DNA of 5,682 bases from Desulfobacterales bacterium (lineage in GTDB: Bacteria; Desulfobacterota; Desulfobacteria; Desulfobacterales; DAOWNP01). The number at the start of each line of letters is the position of its first letter. The stretch's first letter is position 1. Positions 1-5,682 of the stretch are shown here, in pieces. The notes under the pieces were generated by a model. That model was not told where the DNA came from and searched no databases. It saw only the letters and a program-made list of their open reading frames with translations. The stretch lies in the NCBI GenBank assembly GCA_030149595.1, contig JASFBI010000143.1, forward strand, positions 1 through 5,682, in the 5' to 3' direction. The translations under genes were made by a program, and so were the position numbers.

Positions 1-565
1 AATCTATATTTCTAATTTTTTTTCTTTTTACAACATCTTTTAATACAACAGAATAGGTTTGAGTGTTAATAAGCAAGTTATTGTATATAATTGTATATGT
101 TAATTTGCAACCTGAAAAGGGATAAATGCCTACAAATTTATCATCAATGCTTAGCTCTATCGGTTTTGTTACGACAAAAAACTGTCTTGGACAATCAAGT
201 ACTTTTATTCCGGTTTTTTTAAATTTATATGTATATTCATAGGCACTTCCGTCAAGTATAGGCATTTCATAAGAATTTAATTCAACTATAGCGTTATCTA
301 TTGAAAGTCCTGACAAACTTGCCATAAGGTGTTCAATGGTTGAAACAATAGCTCCGTCATGACCTATAACTGTAGCAAGGCTTGTATCAATTACGTATTT
401 AAAAAGAGCTGGTATTACAGGTTTCCCAGGAAGGTCTGTCCGTACACATTTTACTCCGTGGTTAGATTCAGCAGGGATTACGGTTAAATCCACTTTTTTA
501 CCGGAATGTATTCCAATGCCTGTGAACTTTACTGTTTTAGCTAATGTTTTTTGATTATAATACAT
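1..565 (-). CDS. lpxC: LpxC-like UDP-3-O-acyl-N-acetylglucosamine deacetylase, N-terminal part (truncated by window edge)
   Basis: LpxC is the zinc-dependent cytoplasmic enzyme that removes the acetyl group from UDP-3-O-acyl-GlcNAc, the committed step of lipid A synthesis. Reading leftward from the ATG at 563-565 gives 188 open codons that run off the window. Recognisable family segments are KFTGIGIHSGKKV (residues 13-25), VSTIEHLMASLSGLSIDNA (74-92) with Glu78 and the zinc ligand His79 at the same numbers as in E. coli LpxC, MPILDGSA (101-108), and RQFFVVTKPIEL (127-138). The start fits the family N-terminus, but no clear Shine-Dalgarno sequence precedes it. From about residue 160 the match weakens: the expected NHP reads NNL, and the expected ARTFGF reads about IRNID at residues 184-188. 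The remaining zinc ligands would lie outside the window. It follows the DUF2333 gene by 53 bp and is probably cotranscribed with it. It is certainly LpxC-related; whether it is an active enzyme, a paralogue or a decaying copy is open. Confidence 0.88.
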   Translation of the reverse strand, partial: MYYNQKTLAKTVKFTGIGIHSGKKVDLTVIPAESNHGVKCVRTDLPGKPVIPALFKYVIDTSLATVIGHDGAIVSTIEHLMASLSGLSIDNAIVELNSYEMPILDGSAYEYTYKFKKTGIKVLDCPRQFFVVTKPIELSIDDKFVGIYPFSGCKLTYTIIYNNLLINTQTYSVVLKDVVKRKKIRNID

Positions 566-618
566 AAAATACAAAGTATGTTTTTTTTATGGGTTGTGGT
601 TTAAAAGTATGCATACGG

Positions 619-1548
619 TTAGGTTGATAAAGTTTTTATAAGTGCTCCAATGTAAAACCTTGCATGGCTTACAGGAGCTGCTATATTTGCTCTGTGATTT
701 GCCAGTATACCGTCAAGTTTACTATCTGTGATAATCCATGGATTTATATTTGAGGCTGTATGGCATGATTCTATTGCATGGGCAAGAAGTTTTGCTCCAT
801 GTCTTGAATTTAATGTCTCTTTAAAATCAATCTGTATAGCTTGAAGGATTGTATATAGAGAGCTGGTAACACCCTTTGCATAATAAAAATAATTGTCTGC
901 TATAAAGGAGTTTGAGTTATCCCCATCTTTTTTTTGTTTGATAAGATCTTCATCACAACTTCCAAGCAAGTCCTCATAACTGGATAAAAGTGGAATAAGG
1001 TTGTCAGTCCTGGTGTAAAAAGATGCATCTGATATTGACAGCCTTTTAATATAATCATTAAGATTTTTAATTCCTGTTTTATATTTAGATTCTGCAGATG
1101 GGAACCAGAAACTGTCTGATTTTACCATGAACCAGTTCATTGCATCTCCGAGATTTTTATCAAAAGAGGCGGTACTTCCGGTTCTTGAGATTCTTTCAGC
1201 AAGTGCTACAACTGATCTTCTGGTAACTTCTAAAACTCCCAGCTGGAAATTATTAATATTGTCTGTAAATTCTATTAAATCATTTGGCCTCCAGCCCCAA
1301 AATCTGTTGTTTATCTCAAATTCTATTGGTTTTATTACTGCTGTAACAAATTTAATACCAGGTACTGTCTGACAAGCAGTTGTTTTTAAAACAGTTTCAT
1401 CCAGAGTATGTTTTTTTGTATTTGCTGTTTTATTTGTGGAGATATTTAAAAAGTAAAACAGTAAACTTGCTGTTAAAAATAAGATAGAGAAAAATACAGA
1501 TGCAGATACAATATTTTTTTTATTTATATATTTTTTAAAACCAATCAT
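619..1548 (-). CDS. DUF2333 family protein, single N-terminal membrane anchor
   Basis: This 309-residue protein matches, from memory of the family, the proteobacterial DUF2333 proteins, whose function is not known. After a short basic N-terminus (Lys5, Lys6, Lys10, Lys11), residues 13-36 form one hydrophobic helix, so the rest is probably periplasmic behind an uncleaved anchor. Family-like segments are FWGWRPND (83-90), NFQLGVLEVTRR (100-111), an SRTG stretch near 121, WFPSAESKY (148-156) and FYTRTDNLIPLL (177-188). The C-terminal half is predicted mostly helical, and no catalytic motif is evident. The ATG at 1546-1548 is well supported by AAAGGAGG ending five bases upstream, the strongest ribosome binding site in the window. 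It lies 50 bp after selB and 53 bp before the lpxC-like gene, so an envelope role is suggested by position only. Confidence 0.8.
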   Translation of the reverse strand: MIGFKKYINKKNIVSASVFFSILFLTASLLFYFLNISTNKTANTKKHTLDETVLKTTACQTVPGIKFVTAVIKPIEFEINNRFWGWRPNDLIEFTDNINNFQLGVLEVTRRSVVALAERISRTGSTASFDKNLGDAMNWFMVKSDSFWFPSAESKYKTGIKNLNDYIKRLSISDASFYTRTDNLIPLLSSYEDLLGSCDEDLIKQKKDGDNSNSFIADNYFYYAKGVTSSLYTILQAIQIDFKETLNSRHGAKLLAHAIESCHTASNINPWIITDSKLDGILANHRANIAAPVSHARFYIGALIKTLST

Positions 1549-1598
1549 CGCTGCCTCCTTTACTTTGAAATTGAATTTAAATCTGTTTTAGTTATGGT

Positions 1599-3533
1599 TT
1601 AAATTTTATTTCTTAATCTTCGAATATCACCAATTCTGATAGTTACTTTCTGAGTATCAAAATATTCGATTAATGCAATTACAAATTTTCTTGATACCCC
1701 TGTCATTTTTTTAAAGTCAGAGGTGGAAATTTCTTCATTATTTTCTAAAAAGTTAATTAGATTGTGTTTTAGAATGTCTATTGGTTCATGATGAAACCAT
1801 AAGTCTTCTTTGATTTTGATGATTGTTTTTTGCTCAACAAGCATCATAAGAACATCTTTTGCCAAATTGTTTTCTATTTTAAGTTTTGTGCATAAAGCAG
1901 CAAGGCCTAAAGGGGAAAGACCAGATTCTTTAAGTTCTTTTAATATGTTTTTTTTAACTTCTTTTTGATCAACAGCAAGGGAAACGGAATGTTTTGCAAG
2001 GCGTACTATGTTTTTGTCCTGGAAAATTTTATTCTCTTTGATAAGTCTGATTAAAATCAGGTTAAAAAATTTAGTGTCTGTTTCAACTGGGAGCTTTGAC
2101 TTAAGTTCCTCTTTGGACATCCCTTCTTTTAAAGGATTAACAGAGTGATAGTCTTTTAAATTACTTAAAGCTTTATCCATAATCTTATCCATGAAATTTT
2201 TATGAATAAATATTTTATTATCTTTGCTTGTCTGTATTATAGACTGACTTGACATGAGTTTGACCAGACTCTTATTGAGCTGCTTTTCTGATGTATTGGT
2301 CATAATTATCAGCTCTTTTATGTTTAACCCCTTATAACCTGCCTGATCTAAATGAAAAGATATTATGTCTTCTATCTGATTTTCATCTATTTTTTTTATT
2401 CCATTTATAATTTCTGATTTAAATCTTTGATGTTTTTCAGGTATGGGATTTAATATTTTGCCTCCTCCAATGGTGCGAACAGGAGAATATCGTCTTATTA
2501 CAAATTTATCATCTTTTACACATGTTACAGGTGTGTCTAATCTTATTTGAACAATGCCGGTTTCGCCAGGTTTAATTTCATCTTTTTCAAGAAGAATAAG
2601 ATAACCTATGGTTTCGCTGGTGCCTGAATGGAATCTTATTCTGGCTCTGTTTTTTATTGGTTTTTTATTGGTTTTTAAATAATGAAATGTTGTATCCAGC
2701 ATGTAACTTGATTTTAACTTTTCAGGTATCCCAAGTACATAGCCTCTTTTTACTGATGTTTTTTCAAGTCCCTGGAAATTTATGGCAGTTCTCATACCAG
2801 ATGCGGCTGTGTCCGTGTTTTTGTTATGAACCTGAATACCTCGAACCTTTGATGTTGTTTTTGTAGGATATATCATTATGGTTTCACCAACATTTATTTG
2901 ACCGGAAATCAGTGAACCGGTGATTACTGTTCCAAACCCTTTCATTGTAAAAACTCTGTCTATGGGGAGTCTGAAGATTGTTGATGCAAAGCGTGGAGGG
3001 ATTACAGCACTTATTGTTTCAAGGGTTTTTATTAGTTCAGGTATTCCTTCACCTGTATGAGAAGATACAGGTAAAACAGGAGCATTTTCTAAAAAAGTGT
3101 CTTTTGAAAATTCCTTAATATCGTCTAATACCAGCTCAAGCCACTCTTCATCAACAAGATCAATTTTGGTCAGACAGATAAGACCATGTTGAATATCGAG
3201 TAAGCTACAGATTTCCATATGCTCTATGGTTTGCTGCATTACTCCTTCATCTGCTGCAATAATCATAGCTACAAAATCTATTCCTGTTGCACCTGCAACC
3301 ATATGTTTAATAAATTTTTCGTGGCCGGGAACATCTATAAGGCCGATATGCTGACCATTAGGAAGATCAAGAGAAGCAAAGCCCAGTTCAATTGTTATGC
3401 CGCGTTTTTTCTCTTCTTTCAGCCTGTCGGTATCAGTACCTGTAATAGCTTTAACAAGGCTTGTTTTTCCATGATCAATATGTCCTGCGGTGCCAAGTAT
3501 GATTTCTTTTGACAAAACGATTTTGCTCTCCAT
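1599..3533 (-). CDS. selB: Selenocysteine-specific translation elongation factor SelB
   Basis: SelB is a GTPase that carries Sec-tRNA(Sec) to the ribosome at UGA codons marked by a downstream SECIS hairpin. The 644 residues fit bacterial SelB (E. coli 614). The GTPase motifs are GHIDHGKT (17-24), RGITIELGFA (44-53), DVPGHEKF (67-74) and TKID (122-125), with VSS (156-158) as the probable G5 motif. Domain II starts near residue 182 and includes DRVFTMKGFGTVITG (192-206). Domain III ends near RRYSPVRTIGGGKILNP at about 350-365. The rest is the C-terminal winged-helix array, ending in the family signature GVSRKFVIALIEYFD and RIGDIRRLRN, the part that binds SECIS RNA. No strong Shine-Dalgarno precedes the ATG. 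The stop of the small upstream gene lies three bases before it, so translational coupling is likely. selA, selC and a selenoprotein gene are not in the window. Confidence 0.97.
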   Translation of the reverse strand: MESKIVLSKEIILGTAGHIDHGKTSLVKAITGTDTDRLKEEKKRGITIELGFASLDLPNGQHIGLIDVPGHEKFIKHMVAGATGIDFVAMIIAADEGVMQQTIEHMEICSLLDIQHGLICLTKIDLVDEEWLELVLDDIKEFSKDTFLENAPVLPVSSHTGEGIPELIKTLETISAVIPPRFASTIFRLPIDRVFTMKGFGTVITGSLISGQINVGETIMIYPTKTTSKVRGIQVHNKNTDTAASGMRTAINFQGLEKTSVKRGYVLGIPEKLKSSYMLDTTFHYLKTNKKPIKNRARIRFHSGTSETIGYLILLEKDEIKPGETGIVQIRLDTPVTCVKDDKFVIRRYSPVRTIGGGKILNPIPEKHQRFKSEIINGIKKIDENQIEDIISFHLDQAGYKGLNIKELIIMTNTSEKQLNKSLVKLMSSQSIIQTSKDNKIFIHKNFMDKIMDKALSNLKDYHSVNPLKEGMSKEELKSKLPVETDTKFFNLILIRLIKENKIFQDKNIVRLAKHSVSLAVDQKEVKKNILKELKESGLSPLGLAALCTKLKIENNLAKDVLMMLVEQKTIIKIKEDLWFHHEPIDILKHNLINFLENNEEISTSDFKKMTGVSRKFVIALIEYFDTQKVTIRIGDIRRLRNKI

Positions 3534-3536
3534 CTT

Positions 3537-3710
3537 TTAAGGCTTATTTTTTTTCTGCGGGTGTTTTTTTTTGTATTTTAAAAAATAAGCTGTTCCAATT
3601 AGAAAAAAGCCAAGTAAAATTGTATAAATTATATGTGCGTTAGGATGAAAAATACGCATGAGCATTACTGCCAATGCCGCTCCTAATATAGCTCTTACAA
3701 ATAAAACCAT
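3537..3710 (-). CDS. Small hypothetical membrane protein (57 aa, two transmembrane helices)
   Basis: I do not recognise this family. The frame starts at the ATG at 3708-3710, preceded by AAGGAA at good ribosome-binding distance, and ends at a TAA at 3537-3539. The protein has two hydrophobic segments, roughly residues 2-20 (MVLFVRAILGAALAVML) and 26-44 (HIIYTILLGFFLIGTAYFL), joined by a short FHPNAH turn. It ends in a lysine-rich tail (KYKKKHPQKKNKP), which by the positive-inside rule places the C-terminus in the cytoplasm. It lies 50 bp after ssb. Its stop is three bases before the selB ATG, in the same frame, with only AAG between. The stop is TAA, so selenocysteine recoding into a fusion is excluded. 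The ribosome binding site, hydrophobic pattern and tight spacing support a real gene; its role is unknown and need not concern selenium. Confidence 0.72.
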   Translation of the reverse strand: MVLFVRAILGAALAVMLMRIFHPNAHIIYTILLGFFLIGTAYFLKYKKKHPQKKNKP

Positions 3711-3760
3711 GAAAAGTTCCTTATATCTTTTTATGATAAAGTTGCTGCTGTTTTCTTTGA

Positions 3761-4189
3761 TTAAAATGGTATATCATCGTCTGGAGCATCTTCAGGAAGA
3801 GGAGGGCCTGAATATTCCGGTGTGGCTGGTTGCTCCTGTGGTATGCTTGACCCCTGGTTTTTCGGGCCAAGCATTTGCATGTCACTTGCTATTATATTTG
3901 TATTGTATCTTGTAACCCCGTCTTTTTCCCATGAGCTTGTTTCAAGTCTGCCTTCTACGTAAATCTGTTTGCCTTTTGACAAGTATTCACCGCATATTTC
4001 ACCGAGTTTACCAAAAGCAACAATCCTGTGCCACTCTGTTTTTTCTTTTTTTTCTCCGGAATTTTTATCTTTCCATGATAAAGATGTTGCAATACTAAAC
4101 TTAGCTACAGCAAGTCCATTGGGAGTGTAGTTTACTTCAGGATCACGTCCGAGATTGCCAATTAAAATGACTTTATTAAGTCCTGCCAT
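3761..4189 (-). CDS. ssb: Single-stranded DNA-binding protein
   Basis: SSB coats single-stranded DNA in replication, recombination and repair and recruits partner proteins through its C-terminal tip. The 142-residue protein opens with the family's N-terminal strand, [15 protein letters not shown] (5-19). The OB-fold core continues through KFSIATS (30-36), [20 protein letters not shown] (51-70), [15 protein letters not shown] (73-87) and the strand ending at DMQML (103-107). A Pro/Gln-rich disordered linker (109-136) leads to the acidic tip DDDIPF (137-142), the interaction motif of replicative SSBs. It is shorter than E. coli SSB (178) because of the short linker, which is common. The ATG at 4187-4189 is preceded by AAGGA at suitable spacing. 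It is first in the run of closely spaced genes leading through selB to lpxC and has a structured 220-bp upstream region with possible promoters. Confidence 0.97.
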   Translation of the reverse strand: MAGLNKVILIGNLGRDPEVNYTPNGLAVAKFSIATSLSWKDKNSGEKKEKTEWHRIVAFGKLGEICGEYLSKGKQIYVEGRLETSSWEKDGVTRYNTNIIASDMQMLGPKNQGSSIPQEQPATPEYSGPPLPEDAPDDDIPF

Positions 4190-4226
4190 AGGAATTCCTT
4201 TTTAAATTTTTAGCTAAAGAGTCAAT

Positions 4227-4235
4227 AATATAACA
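4227..4235 (-). promoter_or_regulatory. Candidate extended -10 promoter for ssb, proximal
   Basis: On the minus strand TGTTATATT gives an extended -10 (TG, one base, then TATATT, five of six matches) about 40 bp upstream of the ssb ATG. It straddles the end of the 85-bp repeat, whose last bases supply the TGTTAT part. There is no good -35. It would avoid the upstream hairpin, making it an alternative to the distal promoter. Confidence 0.35.
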
Positions 4236-4314
4236 TACATGGCAAATTTATCTGCCACAACAAAAATTGAAACTCTCATGATTACGGTCTGTTGGGCAGA
4301 GTTTCATATAAAAA
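4230..4314 (+). repeat. 85-bp dispersed repeat, copy 1 (inverted relative to copy 2)
   Basis: This stretch matches the reverse complement of 5598-5682 at 79 of 85 positions without gaps. The six differences are all transitions. It contains two inverted repeats: GGCAAATTTATCTGCC at 4241-4256, imperfect here, and TGAAACTCT/AGAGTTTCA with arms 4268-4276 and 4298-4306. It carries no open frame of note and no transposase. It lies between apbE and ssb. I do not recognise the family; a small non-autonomous element or a dispersed intergenic structured repeat would both fit. Confidence 0.93.
4261..4306 (-). terminator. Terminator-like hairpin within repeat copy 1, after apbE
   Basis: On the minus strand TGAAACTCT (4306-4298) pairs over nine bases with AGAGTTTCA (4276-4268) across a 21-base loop, directly followed by ATTTTTG. 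It lies about 100 bp past the apbE stop and could end its transcript. The stem has only three G-C pairs and a large loop, so termination may be weak. Confidence 0.4.
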
Positions 4315-4345
4315 GTATCAATAAAGTATCAATAAAGTATCAATA
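4315..4345. repeat. Tandem 11-bp repeat, 2.8 copies
   Basis: The unit GTATCAATAAA occurs at 4315-4325 and 4326-4336, followed by a partial copy at 4337-4345. It starts directly where the 85-bp repeat ends. The period is close to one DNA helical turn, so bound proteins would sit on one face of the helix. On the minus strand each unit reads TTGATAC, which also resembles a -35 element. It could be an operator array upstream of ssb or simple slippage. Confidence 0.85.
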
Positions 4346-4353
4346 ATTGATAC
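4337..4353. promoter_or_regulatory. Perfect palindrome, candidate operator upstream of ssb
   Basis: GTATCAAT and ATTGATAC form a perfect 8-bp inverted repeat around a single central A. The left arm is the last unit of the 11-bp tandem repeat, and the right arm covers the -10 of a candidate minus-strand promoter. This arrangement would suit a dimeric repressor controlling ssb. No regulator is encoded in the window and I do not recognise the site as a known operator. Confidence 0.45.
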
Positions 4354-4375
4354 AAAAATAGATCTGTTATGTCAA
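4347..4375 (-). promoter_or_regulatory. Candidate promoter for the ssb operon, distal
   Basis: On the minus strand a perfect -35 TTGACA (4370-4375) is followed after exactly 17 bp by TATCAA (4347-4352), four of six matches to the -10 consensus. Transcription would start near 4340 and give a leader of about 150 nt containing the whole 85-bp repeat. A weakness is that the repeat's terminator-like hairpin would then lie between promoter and gene. Confidence 0.4.
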
Positions 4376-4409
4376 TATAAACACAAAAAATACAGATGTA
4401 TGGTTTATG

Positions 4410-5435
4410 TTACTGTTTAAAAAAATATTTAGATGAATACTCTTTTAAATTATTGTTTGCATCTATTATTAGAATCAGAGCATCAATATTTTTCAGGCTG
4501 TTTACAAGGGAAATTCCTTTTTCATAACCCATTACCATAATAGCTGTGGCAAGTCCATCGGCAAGCATGCAGTTTGGAGCAGTAACTGATACGCTGACAA
4601 TTTTATTTGAAACCGGCCAGCCTGTTTTAGGATTAATTATGTGGGAATAGGTTTTCCCATTGATATTAAAAAAAATTCTATAATTACCGCTTGTAGCAAG
4701 AGCTTTGTTTTTAAGGTTTATGGTTTTGTAAACCTCGTTGAAAGAAGCATTGTTATATGGCAGGTTTATTCCAACTTTCCATGGCATTCTGTTTTTTTTT
4801 GTGCCTTGTGCATAAACTTCTCCGCCTATTTCAATTAGAAAGCTTTTTATTTTTAATGATTTTAATAAAAGAGAGATTTGATCAACAGCATATCCCTTTG
4901 TAATAGATCCAAAATTAATACTTAAAGCCTTTTTTTTTTTGATAATGTGATGTTTGTCAATAATTTTAATGTTTTCAAAGCCTGTTTTAGACAGTGTTTT
5001 TTTTATTTTATCTGGATCAGGAATGTGAGGTTGAAAAATTTTGCTGCCAAAACCCCATAAAGATATAATCGGGTCAGTGGTTGCATCCCATGCACCGTTT
5101 GTAAGTATATAAAGTTTGTTACCGGCTTTCATTACATTCATAAAGTCATGTGAGATTTTAAATTTTGTATTTATCTTATAAAATGAGTTGAACTTTGATA
5201 TTTCGCTTGAAGGCAGGAAAATTGACATGGAGTTATTGATCTGTTTGAGTTTTATTTGGATTTTTTTTTCTATTTTTGAGATATCTGTAAAAAAACTGGT
5301 GTTTAATTTAATATGAAAAGTTGTCCCCATGGTTTTTCCAGAGATTAAAGATTCTTTGTCTGTAGTACAGCCTGAACAGATAAAAGTGTTTAAGGTAAAA
5401 AATATAAGAATATAGAGGTTTTTCTTGATTTTCAT
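4410..5435 (-). CDS. apbE: FAD:protein FMN transferase, ApbE-type lipoprotein
   Basis: ApbE proteins use FAD and Mg2+ to attach FMN covalently to a threonine of exported or membrane redox subunits such as RnfG, RnfD and NqrC. The 341-residue product starts with a lipoprotein signal: basic MKIKK, a hydrophobic stretch (7-19) and a probable lipobox CSGC with Cys23 as lipid anchor. Cys at the -3 position is atypical. Family motifs are TMGTTFHI (35-42), NGAWDATTDPIISLWGFG (113-130), FGSITKGYAVD (175-185), IEIGGEVYAQG (201-211), ATSGNYR (247-253), SHIINPKTGWPV (264-275) and ADGLATAIMVMG (292-303), whose Asp293 and Thr297 match the metal-binding site. The family's Asp in the D-x-G-G-x-x-KG motif is Asn174 here. 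The ATG fits the signal peptide but lacks a strong ribosome binding site. No Rnf or Nqr gene is visible, so its target is unknown. Repeats flank it on both sides. Confidence 0.95.
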   Translation of the reverse strand: MKIKKNLYILIFFTLNTFICSGCTTDKESLISGKTMGTTFHIKLNTSFFTDISKIEKKIQIKLKQINNSMSIFLPSSEISKFNSFYKINTKFKISHDFMNVMKAGNKLYILTNGAWDATTDPIISLWGFGSKIFQPHIPDPDKIKKTLSKTGFENIKIIDKHHIIKKKKALSINFGSITKGYAVDQISLLLKSLKIKSFLIEIGGEVYAQGTKKNRMPWKVGINLPYNNASFNEVYKTINLKNKALATSGNYRIFFNINGKTYSHIINPKTGWPVSNKIVSVSVTAPNCMLADGLATAIMVMGYEKGISLVNSLKNIDALILIIDANNNLKEYSSKYFFKQ

Positions 5436-5597
5436 TGAGTTTTAAATTAATAAGCTGAAGTTAATTAAGAGTGCTTTATAGTGTTTGTCTAATCCTCAAA
5501 ATACTTTAATGTATTCCTGTGGTTAAAGTATGCATATCCACTTGAATTTTGGAGAGATATCCTAAATTTTCGTTCGGATACTAAATAAATGTATGAT
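5436..5597. other. Non-coding region upstream of apbE
   Basis: I see no gene in these 162 bp in any frame. Besides the candidate promoter and inverted repeat it holds two related stretches beginning TATCC and ending in an AATTTT or AAATTTT run (near 5535-5550 and 5559-5571), and a 20-bp motif at 5518-5537 that recurs upstream of the lpxC-like gene. Confidence 0.6.
5475..5531 (-). promoter_or_regulatory. Candidate apbE promoter with upstream inverted repeat
   Basis: On the minus strand TATAAA (5475-5480) is a good -10 about 40 bp upstream of the apbE ATG, but no -35 match lies at 16-18 bp. Covering the missing -35 and the bases upstream is a perfect 9-bp inverted repeat, ATACTTTAA (5501-5509) and TTAAAGTAT (5523-5531) with a 13-base spacer. 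A weak -35 beside an inverted repeat is a typical activator-dependent layout, but in such AT-rich DNA chance is possible. Confidence 0.3.
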
Positions 5598-5682
5598 TTT
5601 TTATATGAAACTCCGTCCAATAGACCATAATCATGAGAGTTTCAATTTTCGTTGTGGCAGATAAATCTGCCATGTATGTTAT
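5598..5682 (-). repeat. 85-bp dispersed repeat, copy 2 (runs to the window edge)
   Basis: This is the second copy, in the opposite orientation to 4230-4314, so the pair brackets apbE as inverted repeats 1.3 kb apart. The hairpin GGCAGATAAATCTGCC at 5656-5671 is perfectly paired here (seven pairs, two-base loop), whereas copy 1 has one altered pair. The larger stem has arms 5606-5613 and 5637-5644. The match reaches the last base of the window, so the true end of the repeat on this side cannot be seen. Confidence 0.93.

Noticed and set aside
1127..1372. Plus-strand open frame of 81 codons opposite the DUF2333 gene
   Set aside because: Antisense shadow of conserved DUF2333 motifs; no supporting start signal.
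3219..3512. Plus-strand open frame of 97 codons inside selB
   Set aside because: It lies opposite the conserved SelB GTPase domain and its product is a Cys- and Phe-rich shadow without a recognisable domain or ribosome binding site.
3658..3915. Plus-strand open frame of 85 codons across the ssb 3' end
   Set aside because: It overlaps both the SSB tail and the small membrane protein gene in antisense and shows no family features.
4315..4353. CRISPR-like array
   Set aside because: The units are only 11 bp and directly adjacent with no spacers.
4353..4397. Possible apbE terminator from ATCTGT/ACAGAT followed by TATTTTTG on the minus strand
   Set aside because: Only six pairs across a 24-base loop; the hairpin in the repeat at 4261-4306 is better placed and stronger.
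4190..4409. Replication origin from the iteron-like repeats near ssb
   Set aside because: No DnaA boxes, rep gene or GC-skew evidence is available, and chromosomal ssb genes are not usually at the origin.

Overview
The window is AT-rich (by eye about one third G+C). All six genes are on the minus strand, so the reading order runs right to left: apbE, ssb, a 57-residue membrane protein, selB, a DUF2333 protein, and an lpxC-like gene that runs off the left edge. Lipid A biosynthesis (LpxC), an ApbE lipoprotein, SelB and DUF2333 together point to a Gram-negative, selenocysteine-using bacterium. I infer an AT-rich member of the Desulfobacterota (Desulfobacterales-like sulfate reducers and relatives); no marker in the window fixes the genus.

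Layout. Positions 1-565 hold the N-terminal 188 codons of an LpxC-like deacetylase. Positions 619-1548 hold a DUF2333 protein with one membrane anchor. Positions 1599-3533 hold a full-length SelB. Positions 3537-3710 hold a small two-helix membrane protein; its stop codon lies three bases before the selB start and in the same frame. Positions 3761-4189 hold a single-stranded DNA-binding protein. Positions 4190-4409 form a structured intergenic region with one copy of an 85-bp repeat, a tandem 11-bp repeat and a palindrome. Positions 4410-5435 hold an ApbE flavin transferase lipoprotein. Positions 5436-5682 are non-coding and end in the second, inverted copy of the 85-bp repeat.

The five genes from ssb to lpxC are separated by only 3-53 bp with no convincing terminator between them, so they look like one transcription unit. 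It mixes DNA maintenance (SSB), selenocysteine decoding (SelB) and envelope functions (LpxC, DUF2333, the small membrane protein). apbE is upstream of them but separated by 220 bp of repeats and possible promoters, and is probably its own unit.

The most notable features are three. First, the 85-bp inverted repeats bracket apbE and differ at six positions, all transitions; each can form two hairpins. Second, 11-bp repeats end in a perfect palindrome in the region upstream of ssb. Third, the LpxC-like protein keeps the family's Glu-His zinc motif but appears to have lost the conserved ARTFGF segment near the window edge. I did not find a complete novel multi-gene system here.
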